DNA of 64,000 bases from Saccharina japonica (GCA_008828725.1 MEHQ01003624.1:1-64000), one strand, 5' to 3'. Numbered from the stretch's first letter, positions 1 to 11,158 are shown. The notes: generated from the sequence alone by a model not told the origin. A program made the numbers and translations.

Positions 1-412
1 TTCCTTAACCGACTTCCGTGGAAGCCTACATGGAAGTAGTTTTAGTTCTCATGTAAGAAGTGAAATCTTGATTTGTAGCATCTTGATTTGTAGTACAGCT
101 CGTGGAAGCTTCCACGACTTATATCGAAGATTTCGGAAGCTTCCACAACTTCCATGGAAGCTTGAGTAAGCATTCGAAAGCTTCCACAATTTCCATGGAA
201 GCTTGTTCAAGCTTCCACGAGCTTGCACGGCTTCCATGGAAGCTCGTGTAAGCTTATACGACTTTAGTGAAAGCTTGTGGGAGCTTTCACCACTTTTATG
301 GAAGGTTGGGGGGGGCTTTTTAAAGCTTTAGTGGAAGCTTGTGGAAGCTTTCACGACTTCCATGGATGGTTGGGGGGGCTTTTGAAAGCTTTGATGGAAG
401 CTTGGGGGAGCG
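1..412. repeat. Degenerate AAGCTTCC/CTTCCATGGAAG tandem repeat
   Basis: The first 0.4 kb is built from variants of GGAAGCTTCCACGACTTCC, many centred on the palindromes CTTCCATGGAAG or GGAAGCTTCC. The spacing is irregular, roughly 25-45 bp, and two late units contain a G run followed by CTTTT. The array probably continues off the left edge. It has no credible coding content; open frames here are by-products of the repeat. Confidence 0.75.
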
Positions 413-669
413 CTTCGCAGCATTGACGGCCGAGAACGTTTGTTTAATCTTCGGTGGCAGAATGCCTAACTAGGAACACCCCTATTAATAGTAGGACAGG
501 GAACCACATTTTTTGCAACTTTTGATTGCAACTCGGCGCGCACAGAATCGGCCTAGCTTGAGCTAACGAGTGGGTATGGGTTCGTAAGCGGTGTGATTTT
601 GCCCGCGGTGTGTCCATAGCCATGCTGGTGTCGTACATGTGAGTAAATTTTAATGCCTACATGCAGGTG

Positions 670-947
670 ACGCGTGCTACGAAAGAGGCAGCCCTTTTTG
701 GCGAAACCGTTTTTTGTGTGTGAATGGGACCTCCTTAACCCACAATGGTAAGGATTTGTACATTCTTGGGTTGCATTTCAATCCATTGTATACTCAGGGC
801 GTCGTATTGTTCACCAGGTATATAGCATTTTTATATTCCTCCAAAATCATTTTTGTACTTGATGTTAGTATAGAGCTCCTCAAACGACCACCCTCAGAAG
901 GCAAACCCATGATAGTGCACCTGCATGCAGGCTATCGTAGCATGTAT
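670..947 (+). mobile_element. Family-A small inverted-repeat element (MITE-like), copy 1
   Basis: This copy begins with ACGCGTGCTACG and ends with CTATCGTAGCATGTAT, which are imperfect inverted complements. It shares its internal landmarks with a dozen other copies in the window: GGCGAAACCGTTTT near the left end, CTCCTTAACCCA, a TTTTTATATTCCTCCAAAATCA block, TATAGAGCTCCTCAA and CCACCCTCAGAAGGCAAA near the right end. It is about 280 bp, has no coding capacity, and looks like a non-autonomous DNA transposon. Confidence 0.65.
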
Positions 948-1329
948 CAGGTACAAAACCGGGAAACGGAGGCATACAACGTTCTATCGTTGGCCTTGAA
1001 ATGTTATTCGTGGGTGGAATGATAACATTTCAAAGCTTTGCTAGAATGATTGACTCTGATTGTGAGAGGTGTACGTGATACAAGCACGCATGAAGCCTGA
1101 AGACTAAGTCAATAGCGACGAATGTAACCGTGCAGTAGTTGTCAATTGGCAATCGTTTATACGCCCTGAACGGAAGGGGATACAGGACGTCGTAGAGTGC
1201 CCATTGACTGTGTTTGAAAATACCCTTTACACGGCGGGGTGCTCAAATCTCATAGATACAGATACGCTCCCGACGTCACTCCCCACCGCCTAGCCCCACC
1301 CCCACAGCTGCCCCAAACCTCCCCCGATC

Positions 1330-1622
1330 GGTGAAAATCCATTGTATCTGTATTGCTGTCTCTGGAGGTGGTCACCACATTAAAAATACATAATTAATTC
1401 GTAGATGTCCTCTATATAAAAGTCACCTTCACAGGCGGTTCTTGGTGGGATGTAGCTCAACCATCGGTGTAAGCAATGTGCACCTGCTTGGTGAAAATTC
1501 ATTGTGTCTGTATTGCTGTCTCTGGAGGTGGTCACCACATTAAAAATACATAATTAATTCGTAGATGTCCTCTATATAAAAGTCACCTTTACAGGCGGTT
1601 CTTAGTGGGATGTAGCTCAACC
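1330..1622. repeat. Direct duplication of a TATA-containing ~133-bp segment
   Basis: Positions 1330-1462 and 1490-1622 are almost identical, offset by 160 bp. Each copy has CTCTGGAGGTGGTCACCACA, TAATTAATTC and CTCTATATAAAAG (TATA-like at about 1413-1420 and 1573-1580), then GGCGGTTCTT and GGGATGTAGCTCAACC. The TATA-like word makes a duplicated promoter fragment possible, but no gene starts downstream. Confidence 0.7.
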
Positions 1623-2439
1623 TTCATCCGACTAGCCCAACACCGCACGGCGGTTCGCGTTAGTTGCAGACAATGTCTGTCTGGTCTGTGGAAAACCGAC
1701 GTACCCCTCACCAGCATTGTATGGATATGGAGGTAAATGGTAATATTACTACAGCCATGTATGACATGAGAACCCCCCCCCCCCGCCGCGCGAAATACGG
1801 ACGTGTACTTTCTACCGAAGGCGCACGATATCGATATTATCACCTACGTCAGTGAGGGCCCCATGATGCATGCACGCTCGCAAAGGGAGCCAAAGTCAGG
1901 CACTGCAGTATAGTCCACGATCATACGTAGATACACGCGCACCCCGACTGTCCCCCCTCCTTCGCTTTCTCGGCCGGCACAAAATCCCTCCTTCTTGGCG
2001 GATAGTCATTCGACATACACTGATGTCCCCATGCCGTACCCCTCGTTCTTAAGAGAGCACCTGGACATCGGCCATGGGACCAAGGTCACGTGGTCTATAA
2101 CGACGCACGCACGTGTGTAGTGTGATAAATATTAATTCTACCGCGAAGGCTCAATTGTCGAAGGTAGGATTTGCTCCAAATATTTTTTCATTGAACAGGC
2201 ACTCATTTCGCACCATAATGGTTTGGCTCAGGAAGGACTCGGCCAGGACTCGTGGCATCTACTTCACCACGTGCCCAAACCCTGCCGTCATGGATAATGA
2301 AATGTCGTGTAGGCGAATTTGACATTGTTACTCTGAACTCTTATTGGGAAATAACCTGCTTAGGGTACGATGATGGTATGTATACAACAGGAAGCAGTAC
2401 GGTAAGGGTACATACAGCATGTGGTCCAAACGGGGCGGG

Positions 2440-2925
2440 GGGGGTTACCTTCCTGCCGGCCAATCAGCCATCACCCCGTTGTGTTAGGGTTTCCCCACCT
2501 TTGGAGGCGGTATCGACACGGGGGATAACCGCTTCGTCCCCGTGCTGTTGGAGATATATATGTATGGAACTAATTATGCTCCAGGGATAGGGCCTCGTCG
2601 TCCCGTGATGCGTCGGGAGATCTCGACGTTGTCCGGGGGGGAAACTCTCGCCGAGCTGGCTCCGTGATCCCCAGGAAAATCAGCATTTAGCCGACGGGGG
2701 TGTGGTTACCACACCTTGCTAGGCGAAATCGACGCAGGGGATGACCGTTTTCGTCCCCGTATTGTTGGAGTTGAGATGTATGGATGGATTAATGATCCGA
2801 GGATGGGACCCTATCGTCCCCGTGTGCTGCTGTCTCCATGAGCCTCAACCGGTCAGGGATCAATCGATGGTGATGGGGTTTCCACATCTTTGCGGGGCGG
2901 TGTTGACCCGGGAGATCATGGTGGA
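2440..2925 (+). repeat. Satellite block 1 (diverged monomers)
   Basis: At least two and a half diverged monomers of the satellite found also at 15.5, 32.9 and 35.7 kb. Diagnostic words are CCAATCAGC, GTTTCCACA, GGCGGTATCGAC, TTTTCGTCCCCG, TTGGAGTTG, ATGTATGG and GATCCGAGGATGGGACC. The long open frame across this block (from about 2741) reflects repeat structure, not a gene. Confidence 0.7.
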
Positions 2926-3139
2926 GTGTTTTATCGCGGATGGAGTTTCCACATCTTGCGGGGCGGTGTTAACCCGAGAGATCATGGTGGAGTGTTTTAT
3001 CGTGGATGGGGTTTCCACATCTTGCGGCGCGGTGTTGACCCGAGATATCATGGTGGAGTGTTTTATCGTGGATGGGGTTTCCACATCTTGCGGCGCGGTG
3101 TTGACCCGAGAGATCATGGTGGAGTGTTTTATCGTGGTT
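2873..3139. repeat. 66-bp tandem repeat, four copies
   Basis: The motif TTTCCACATCTTGCGG recurs at 2879, 2946, 3012 and 3078, a 66-67 bp period. Each unit continues GGTGTTGACCCGAGAGATCA and TGGTGGAGTGTTTTATCG. The unit is an amplified sub-segment of the satellite monomer just upstream. Because 66 is a multiple of three, repetitive open frames appear on both strands; they are artefacts. Confidence 0.85.
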
Positions 3140-3175
3140 CTGTCCACTTTCGTTCTCTTTTCTCCGGGAAAAGCG

Positions 3176-3262
3176 GAAAGACGACATCCATCCGCGGGAA
3201 TCGCACCCCGAACCTCCTTGTTAGAGATATTTAGGATAGGTCACTGAGCTACTCAGCGAGCG
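3176..3262 (-). other. tRNA-like / SINE-head-like sequence
   Basis: Read on the minus strand, the segment has GAGTAGCTCAGTGACC, resembling a Pol III A box, and about 40 nt further GGTGCGATTCCCGCG, a near match to a B box (GGTTCGANTCC). The ends do not pair as an acceptor stem and the T-arm forms only about four pairs, so it is not a functional tRNA. A decayed tRNA-derived SINE head is the likeliest reading. Confidence 0.25.
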
Positions 3263-5270
3263 CTAATTAAGTATGATCAGTGGCTCCGCAGTTATCCAAC
3301 GAATATCTTGGATGTTCTCTCGGATGCCCGTTTATTACATCACAAATAGACGGTACTGTGTTTATACCGCAGGCGGATATGGGGGCACGGTTATAAATTT
3401 CTTCAATGGGATATTCCAACACTCGTCCGTGAGAACCCGCAGACAAGACGAATGTCTCTCGTGCGGGCTATTATAGCTAAGGGCACTGCTGTTGTACGAA
3501 ATTCAGCAGCAGAAAGCTTCCATAGGTAGGCGCGCGACCATCCCAGCCGGCGGAAGACAGTCCAGATCACACACTGTGGCCGCCCTGTTTTATTCAGCGG
3601 CCAAAGGTAGGGACTCGATCCCATCCCCCCGTCGACAACTATAAGGGTACAGCAGTGTTGGGCAATTAATTTCGACCCCGATGTATACCGGTTTGGAGCG
3701 ACCGCACGCACAAGTTGAGGCCCGAATTATCAACAGTTCGTCGAGAGCGTGCAGCACCACCATCACAACCATCACACTTCGTTTATGTCGTTATGGTTTA
3801 TATCTTACAGCTGTAGGATGCCGTTTCTACACGCTCCCCGGCCAATCGGGCAGGCTCGGTCAGCCGATCGATGCTGTAGTCGCCATCCTTGCTCGGACGG
3901 ACGCCTTCTACAATAGCCCTGCTGTAGCACGTTTTGTCTAGTTATGTTTCTAAATAACGGCGCCTCTCAACCCAAAACCGTCGGCAGGTTATTTTCGTTG
4001 GTGGAAAAATAGTTTTGTACGCCTATGCCGTGGGATTGTTGATCGGTTTGCGCTTTTAACCTTTTTAACCCCCACAATCAGTGTTTGGGTGAGGTTCATA
4101 GCTCCTCAAGTTACCACACCCTCAGGAGAAAAAACTGTATCTCCATCTTATGCCTTCGTCACATGCTTCCGTGCTATCTTCGAACCACCAAACGGGGCTT
4201 ACCTGTGATATAAGGGGGGGGGGGGTTGGTCGAACACAGCTAGTTGTCAGAATTGAAGGAAACTACAGTGAAATCAAGTCATTGTTTTTTTGGCTACTTT
4301 TCAAAGTCCGTGTCCGATTCTTAAGTGATCCGCCGCATTCTTGAGCAGCCCGTTAGAAAGGCACTGTGTCTGATTATACTGCAGGTCATGCATCGTGCAT
4401 GGTGCGGGCGATACATAGACAACAGCTAGTAGGTGTACTGGCGGCATAGCGAACACACGCGAGACAAGCCCTGTCCTCCCTCTCGATGTTCTGATGCACG
4501 GCACCGCGTGGTTGCCCTTTGTTTCTGTGACTCTAAACTATGGGAAGCATACCAGGTTCACAGCAGTATGTCCAGAGGTGCCGTCGGTGGCTACGTAGTG
4601 AAGAAGGCACACCGGTGTACGACCTATACGTAGAAAGACATGGAAGAACCAGACACCGCATCACCTACAAAAAATACAAAGTGTAAAGTAGTAGGAGTGG
4701 CTGCGGTAATAACCACACCTCCCTCGATAAAAAAACACAAAATCTTGACCCACGTCAAGCTGTCAGTCGCTGTGCTGAGTGTTTTCTCCTCCCGTGCATG
4801 TGGTGGCAAGGGGCCGGTCGAAGGAGGAACATCCACTCGCCGAGACAGCCTATCTGAGGGGCAAAGCTCATGCCTGATGATGGTACCGGTAATTGATACG
4901 TACCTGGTATTTATCACAATGCATCTACCTGCGAACTGTGCCTATGCGTATCTGCGTACCGCGTGTCCGAGAGATTATTTTGTGTTTTTTGCAGATTTTT
5001 CAGGTCGTACGTATGTTGGTTAGTGTTGCGTCTCACCTCTGAAAAAGGAGTTGCTCCGAGATTTGATTTTTTGGTCAAAAGCCGAGATCTCGATCGAGAT
5101 TGCTTTAAATCAAACATCAATTATCGGTTGAGATGGTTTAAATCAACGAGATTTTATTTTTATTCGGGGAGTTTAACCAGCTATTCGAGGCCTTTTCTTG
5201 ACGGAGCCTGCTATATACCTGGTACCACGCACCACACACGTTCGACACGACGGGGGACCAACTACGCTGC
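3263..5270. other. Stretch without a recognisable gene
   Basis: Short open frames here (for example 4640-5023 plus) lack recognisable motifs or convincing splice context. About 3962-4150 holds a decayed family-A element, recognised by CTCAACCCAAAACCGTCGG at its left and ATAGCTCCTCAAGTTACCAC near its right. Nothing else is supported. Confidence 0.5.
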
Positions 5271-5272
5271 GA

Positions 5273-6062
5273 ATGAGTGACCCGATCAACCTAACGGGAG
5301 AGGGACAGGAGGAGCCGCAACAGCCAGGCAGCTGTGGTACATCTGACAGTGATAGCAATGTTGACTCGGACCATAGAGATCCTTTTTTTGGGGGTATGAG
5401 CAACGGCCCCGACCCAGCGGCGGGTGCCAGCACCCAGTAGCACGGGCTGAAGAGGGCAGCACCCACCAAAAGCAAATCGAGTCCGGACTGGAAGTTTTTC
5501 TGGTCGGCGCTGAAGATGCCAACAAAAACAAGGCGTTGTGCAAGATCGGCATCTACCTGTGGGACCAAAGCTGTTGTCAGTGCATCGGTCACAAGCAACT
5601 TAAAGCGGCACTTGGACAACAACAACAAGGAGAAAGAGGAGTACACGAAGCAGCGCAAGAAAAGGGCCCTAACTGAGGACACCAAAGCTTCTGGAAAGGA
5701 TGGAGGTATTATGAAGTACCTTGGTTCGGAGCAGGCGGCACTGCATAGGCGGCTTGTCCGGGGCTTTGTCGTCGGAGGTTTGAAGGCCATCAGTGTCGTC
5801 GACAAACCTGACTTCAAGACGATGCTCCGGGGGTTCGCCAAAAACAACAACCTGGAGATCCCTGGCCGAAGCATTTTGTCGGCGCTTGCTGGTGAAAAAG
5901 CCATCGTGACGAAGGAGGGGCTGAAAAAGCTGCTGCGCGTTCAGGCCATCAGCCTCACCTGCGATGGCTTGACGTCTGCCAACGAGATACCCATGATGGG
6001 TGTCACTGCGCATTGGGTCGACGACAAGTGGGACTTGGTTTCGACATGCCTCTCGGTCCTCC
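5273..6062 (+). pseudogene. hAT-family transposase, N-terminal part, nonsense-interrupted
   Basis: The frame starting MSDPINLTGEGQ at 5273 is acidic and Ser/Asp-rich, meets a TAG at 5438-5440, and continues in the same frame to 6062. Downstream of the stop there is a BED-finger-like stretch (DWKFFW, a degenerate Cys pair, then TSNLKRHLD), a basic linker, and the hAT signature region with IPGRSIL followed by ISLTCDGLTSANE and MGVTAHWVDDKWDLVS. The Asp in TCDG is the usual first catalytic Asp of hAT enzymes. A consensus donor (CAG/GTATGT) ends the block at 6062. No matching C-terminal hAT domain is seen, and a single N lies 120 bp on at 6185. Either a broken transposon or an exon whose remainder is missing from the assembly. 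Confidence 0.6.
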
Positions 6063-6184
6063 AGGTATGTCGACTGTGCAGAAGCAGCTTGAAAACGAAA
6101 TCGAGGACCAAGAACGTTGCCTACGGGTGGAGGAACGTGAACGAGACAAGGGCGTCGACGAGGAAGGCTCGTCGGACGACGAGG

Positions 6185-6185
6185 N
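6185..6185. other. Single N, possible assembly join
   Basis: An isolated N falls between hAT-related sequence and exon 1 of the exonuclease/transposase-like gene. Similar single Ns occur at 9129 and 14014. They may be ambiguous bases or collapsed gaps. Adjacency and orientation across them should not be trusted. Confidence 0.6.
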
Positions 6186-7826
6186 ACGCGGGTTGCGGAG
6201 TCCTTCCAAGGATGGGATGCAGGGGTGCTATCGCAGCTTCCGTTGTTCGTCCAGGACTCCTTCCCTTTTTTTTTGACAAGAAAGTCTGCCATTCACCGCG
6301 ACCTGATAGCGGAGATTTCTGATAATGTGGTGCATGCGAAGAGCTTTGCTGCATCAGCCGAAGCCTTGGCACAAGCGCACCTGAAAAGGTTTCATGACGC
6401 GGAGCTAAGATACTACAACATGCTGTTGTGGTCTAGGAAGACGGCGCTCTCACAGGCGACTACCGAGAGCGGCTTCGGGTGCTTCGACGACCCGGACGGA
6501 TACAACGGGTTTTTTCCTTCGGCAAACTACCTGACTACCGTGTGGTGCGAGTGGATGCAAAGGGCACCCGTGGCGAAAATCGACAAGTACGTCGAAGGAG
6601 TGGAGGGCGAGGTGTGTTGTTGTGTCCTTGATATGAAGAATGTATGATACGAAAGTTATATAGAAAGTTATATAGAAGTCAAGTTGTGTGATCACTCTGG
6701 CGAAGCCTGACTTGATATTCCACCTGACTGGTCTTGCTTTGTTTTGTTTATTCGCATTTCCAGTCAGAATGGACGCGGGAGGATTTCATTCAACGGCACC
6801 AACAGCAAGTCGATGGGACTGTGCTGAAGGTTGACGCCGCCCACAAACTCGCAAAAATGGTACGGGTGCGTGCTTCTGGCGCTGGTCCCGACACAAGGCC
6901 CATCCACTGCGTTGTCACGCTGTTCAACGAGTTTGAGCAGGTATTATTCACGGGAGTTTTCTGTATTTTTCTGGGACATATTATTTGGCGTGTAGTTACG
7001 TACATCCGGATTTGCCATCGTCGCACGGTCGATTTATACAACGTGCTGACCCCAAGTTTTTAACACGCGGTCGTACAGGTGGTATTTCAAAAAGCTTTGC
7101 AGTCTGCTTCTTTCCGCGAAATCAAGCAAAACCTAAAGGTGCTGTTCGTTACACGGTACAAAGACGGTGGTTTCAAGCCCCCTCGGGTTTTGTACACGGA
7201 TCAATGCTGCGAGGACCGAGCATTGATGGCGGAGATCTTTGAGGAGTTACGAGGGGAAGGGCATGAGTTTTACGTCTCTGAAGACCCTCAATCAACAGCT
7301 CCTTCGGGCCTTCGGACGTCGAAGTTGCTTGTGTCCATGCGGACAGAGATACTCAACTCGTCGTAGCGGCTGCTTCAAAAATCCGCGAGCAGGCTGAAGC
7401 CAACGGCGCCGTGATCGGTCTTGATATCGAGTGGGAAATATCCCGTGCTGGTGGCTCTCCTAACCCGCCGGCAACCATTCAGCTCGCTGCTGGCAGGCAA
7501 GTCGTGATTTTCCATGTCCTGCACGGTCAGCGCTCAACGCCAGAAAAGCTGCCATCTTCGCTGGTGGCTCTACTAGGCGACTCTAAACTGGCGAAGACGG
7601 GAGTGGGTGTGAAGGGAGACTGCACGAGGCTCCGCGAGTTTTACGGCGCGGACGTCAGGAACGTGGTCGACCTACCCAGTATGGCTTCGACGCGTAAGGT
7701 GGATGTGGGGCTGAGGCGTGGTCTTGCGGACTTGTGCTCGTATCTACTCGGACTGGTTTTGCGTAAGGAGCAGCACCGACGCATCTCGAAGTGGAACCAG
7801 GCCGTTCTGGCTGAGGGGCAGAAAGG
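6186..7826 (+). CDS. Exonuclease/DDE-like protein, N-terminal half (partial)
   Basis: Four exons are visible: 6186-6611 (ends GAG/GTGTGT), 6764-6940 (after TTTCCAG), 7079 to about 7310 (after GTACAG), and about 7312-7826 (ends AAGG/GTGAGG). Exon 1 encodes a helical segment with LPLFVQDSFPFFLTRKSAIH. Exon 2 has LKVDAAHKLAK with the candidate first acidic residue of an RNase-H-fold core. Exon 3 has VLYTDQCCEDRALM with the second. Exon 4 starts a DEDDy 3'-5' exonuclease: motif I IGLDIEWE and motif II GVGVKGDCTRL. Motif III would lie in the next exon, which follows here only in reverse orientation (9130-9801). The reading frame shifts between exons 3 and 4 near 7310, with no obvious splice site; the inverted copy shares this shift. 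Architecture resembles large mobile-element proteins; no family name is claimed. Confidence 0.65.
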
Positions 7827-7988
7827 GTGAGGGGTTGATTATGTTTCGACGTTTTGTATAAATTATTCACCCGGTTTCTCCCAGGCCCATTTGGTAGAAG
7901 TAGGCTAATGCACTCTAACGCTCGCACGGTGTCGCGGCCTGCCCCTCCCCTCGCTTTGTTGACCCCTTCGTTTGACCCCCCCCCAGGT
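6733..7988 (+). repeat. Left arm of a 1.26-kb inverted repeat
   Basis: The arm runs from TGCTTTGTTTTGTTTATTCG to ACCCCTTCGTTTGACCCCCC. It is matched in reverse complement by about 9928-11188 with very few differences; encoded exons differ by a handful of residues, such as SFREIKQN versus SLREIKQD. The spacer is about 1.94 kb. Exons 2-4 of the exonuclease/transposase-like gene lie in this arm. Confidence 0.85.
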
Positions 7989-8029
7989 CATCTCCAGCCT
8001 TTTTCTCTCCGCGTCCACGCCCATTTGCT

Positions 8030-8450
8030 TCAAAAAAAAAAAAAACACGTGCGCGCGCGCGGTCGAGGTTTGCACTTAGCTTCCAAAGTTGAATATCAAC
8101 CACTCAGTCGGTCGAACTCACAGCTGACGCATTTGCAAATAATTCCATATATACAATCAAACAAACAAAAAAAGATAAATACGAAAAAAAAGACAAAAAA
8201 AGACAAAAAAAGACAAAAAAAAAAATTAAAAAAAAAGACAAAAACAAAAACATAAAAAAAGACAAAGCATACAAAACAAAGACAAAACAAAGACAAAACA
8301 AGGACAAAACAAGCACAAAACAAGCACAAAACAAGGACAAAAAACAGACAAAACAAAACAAAAACACCAAGACAAAAAAGAGGCAAAATACAAAACAAAA
8401 AAAACAAAAAACACATGAAAAAAAAGAAGAAAAAAGACCAAAACGAAACA
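8030..8450. repeat. A-rich simple-sequence tract (AAAAAGAC / GACAAAACAA)
   Basis: A long A-rich strand with reiterated AAAAAAAGAC, then GACAAAACAAG units. On the opposite strand it gives long Phe/Leu/Cys/Val open frames, which are low-complexity artefacts. It occupies the spacer of the inverted repeat. Confidence 0.85.
8078..8150 (+). repeat. Dispersed repeat C, copy 1
   Basis: CTTCCAAAGTTGAATATCAA, then GGTCGAACTCACAGCTGACG and a T/A-rich tail. Two other copies lie at about 41931-41993 and 56994-57064, with the shared core AAGTTGAGTATCAACCAC and CAGCTGACGCGTTTGTAATT. Always followed by AT-rich sequence, so it may be one end of a mobile element. Confidence 0.6.
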
Positions 8451-8744
8451 GGGAGAAAGAAAAGAGCGACAACGACATGTGAACCCCTTCAGGGCGGCAC
8501 CCACGTTTCGGGGGCAAAGCCCTTGAAACTACTACAGCAGACCAGGAAAACGACACCACACTCCAAAAAAGGGCATCCGTACGTAGTGTACTTAAAAAAC
8601 AACCAGTGGGAGTCGGATTTCTGGATGAATTCATTCACGAAAATCGTTAATTTTTGTTTTGTTTTGTTTACTTGGTTTTATTAATAGTACAGTAGTACTC
8701 GACAGATGTTAAGAATCTCTTATTTTTGGCCAGACTGGAATTTT

Positions 8745-8810
8745 GGGGGGTGTACTCATGTCGTGCATGGCCGTAGTCGTATGACCATAGACCCTCGCAT
8801 ACGTACAATG
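8745..8810 (+). repeat. Dispersed repeat D beside a G/C run, copy
   Basis: GGGGGGTGTACTCATGTCGT followed by GCATGGCCGTAGTCGTATGA and CCATAGACCCTCG. A close second copy lies at 49510-49580, and diverged reverse copies at about 44637-44690 and 1755-1790. Every copy abuts a homopolymer of C or G. Confidence 0.55.
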
Positions 8811-9128
8811 CCGGGACGGAGCAAGTTGGGTTTTCACTAAGCAGGCAGACCTTTGCTTGAACCAAAGCACGAAGCGCCGTGATGTGTTTGTGGGTCGAGT
8901 CGCATGGAGGGTGGTTGGGCTCTGCATGCATCCCACTAAGAACCGCTTGTGAGGAAGCGGAGTTGCTTATGGACGACAGCCTTTAACGAATTGATGGATA
9001 TACAGCACGCGACAGATGTTAAGAGAATCTGATACTTGGGATAGTTTGATACTGGGGTTTTGGGGAAAAGATAAGAATACGACCTCTTTGTACTGAAAAT
9101 AGTGTGGAACACACCCTGTCTTACATTA

Positions 9129-9129
9129 N
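9129..9129. other. Single N, possible assembly join within exon 5
   Basis: The N falls inside the open frame of the minus-strand exon 5. It separates 6186-9128 from 9130-14013. If it is a collapsed gap, the relative orientation of the two parts of the locus is unproven. Confidence 0.55.
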
Positions 9130-11158
9130 ACCCCCTCCGCACCGTCCCCAGCCGCGGCGACTGCCATGGATTCGGCACTCAGAGCTTCAACACCAAGAAG
9201 GTTCCCGTCGAAAAAGGTCTCCGACGGCGACGTGAACTCCGCCTCAGCCGCGGCAGGCGAATGTGGCGGCATCCCCTGTTGCCCAAGAGAAGCGCATGCA
9301 CCACTGGCTTCCTCAATACTGACTTCCGTTACAGACGAGAGTCCCGCCATGTGGTTGGGCCCGCCATCCTTGGCACGGGATGCTCTTGTATCGTTAGCTG
9401 TTTCGTCCATCGGTACCTTTCGCAAACGACCTGCCTCCCACAGCAAGAGCTTACCCACCCGCTCCCCTATCTGCGCTGTCGCGGGCGCTTTACGAGGATC
9501 GTTTTCATCCGGGTACAAGAGGCTTGCACGGCGAATGTTCGCCGTTTCCAGGCGTACAACCCACCGCCGCGTAAGACCTCGTGTTGAACGACGAGGCGCC
9601 AAGAAGATGCCCGTTGTACCCCATGTCTCGCCTGGGTAATCCATGATCCGCCCCTCACTCACGCAATCGTTTCCCCCACGAGTGTAGAGGCGCACATGAT
9701 CTCCGGCCTGCAATTCCTCCGCATCCCCGAACATTGGGTCAGACAGTTCTCCAATGCGAAAATACAGCCGAAGAGACACATACGCATCTCGTGCTGCATA
9801 CCTTTTAGTCAAGAGACAAAAGGTGGGGTAAACAAAACATAATGGTTAGGACCATAGTGGGGTACGACAGTCACCAAAACAAAAACATGAGTGCTTTAGT
9901 ACCGACTACAGGTTGAGGGGGGCTATAATAAGAGACCTGGGGGGGAGTCAAACGAAGGGGTCAACAAAGCGAGGGGAGGGGCAGGCCGCGACACCGTGCG
10001 AGCGTTAGAGTGCATTAGCCTACTTCTACCAAATGGGCCTGGGAGAAACCGGGTGAATAATTTATACAAAACGTCGAAACATAATCAACCCCTCACCCTT
10101 TCTGCCCCTCAGCCAGAACGGCCTGGTTCCACTTCGAGATGCGTAGGTGCTGCTCTTTACGCAAAACCAGTCCGAGTAGATACGAGCACAAGTCCGCAAG
10201 ACCACGCCTCAGCCCCACATCCACCTTACGCGTCGAAGCCATACTGGGTAGGTCGACCACGTTCCTGACGTCCGCGCCGTAAAACTCGCGGAGCCTCGTG
10301 CAGTCTCCCTTCACACCCACTCCCGCCTTCGCCAGTTTAGAGTCGCCTAGTAGAGCCACCAGCGAAGATGGCAGCTTTTCTGGCGTTGAGCGCTGACCGT
10401 GCAGGACATGGAAGATCACGACTTGCCTGCCAGCAGCGAGCTGAATCGTTGCCGGTGGGTTAGGAGAGCCACCAGCACGGGATATTTCCCACTCGATATC
10501 AAGACCGATCACGGCGCCGTTGGCTTCAGCCTGCTCGCGGATTTTTGAAGCAGCCGCTACGACGAGTTGAGTATCTCTGTCCGCATGGACACAAGCAACT
10601 TCGACGTCCGAAGGCCCGAAGGAGCTGTTGATTGAGGGTCTTCAGAGACGTAAAACTCGTGCCCTTCCCCTCGTAACTCCTCAAAGATCTCCGCCATCAA
10701 TGCTCGGTCCTCGCAGCATTGATCCGTGTACAAAACCCGAGGGGGCTTGAAACCACCGTCTTTGTACCGCGTAACGAACAGCACCTTTAGGTCTTGCTTG
10801 ATTTCGCGGAGAGAAGCAGACTGCAAAGCTTTTTGAAATACCACCTGTACGACCGCGTGTCAAAAACTTGGGGTCAGCACGTTTTATAATCGACCGTGCG
10901 ACGATGGCAAATACGGATGTACGTAACTACACGCCAAATAATATGTCCCAGAAAAGTACAGAAAACTCCCGTGAATAATACCTGCTCAAACTCGTTGAAC
11001 AGCGTGACAACGCAGTGGATGGGCCTTGTGTCGGGACCAGCGCCAGAAGCACGCACCCGTACCATTTTTGCGAGTTTGTGGGCGGCGTCAACCTTCAGCA
11101 CAGTCCCATCGACTTGCTGTTGGCGCCGTTGAATGAAATCCTCCCGCGTCCATTCTGA
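9130..11158 (-). pseudogene. Inverted partial copy of exonuclease/DDE-like gene, with the exonuclease motif III exon
   Basis: Reading from high to low coordinates: exon 2 (11158-10982), exon 3 (10844 to about 10610), exon 4 (about 10610-10097) and exon 5 (9801-9130, running into an N). Exons 2-4 repeat the plus copy. Exon 5, absent from the plus strand, joins exon 4 in phase (GG/G) and opens GYAARDAYVSLRLYF. Its YxxxD arrangement is motif III of DEDDy exonucleases, so LDIEWE, GDCTRL and YAARDAY give a complete catalytic set here. After the nuclease comes a region with LQAGDHVRLYTRGG and WVVRLETANIRRASLLYPDE, suggesting a small beta-barrel, then an Ala/Ser/Glu-rich tail. Exon 1 and the C-terminal half are missing on this strand, so the copy is not self-sufficient. 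Confidence 0.65.

Noticed and set aside
2741..3247. 168-codon plus-strand frame with repeated VSTSCGAVLTREIMVECF
   Set aside because: Produced by the 66-bp tandem repeat; matching repetitive frames exist on the opposite strand.
8104..8634. Long hydrophobic Phe/Leu/Cys minus-strand frames suggesting a membrane protein
   Set aside because: Complement of the A-rich simple-sequence tract; all three minus frames give the same kind of peptide.
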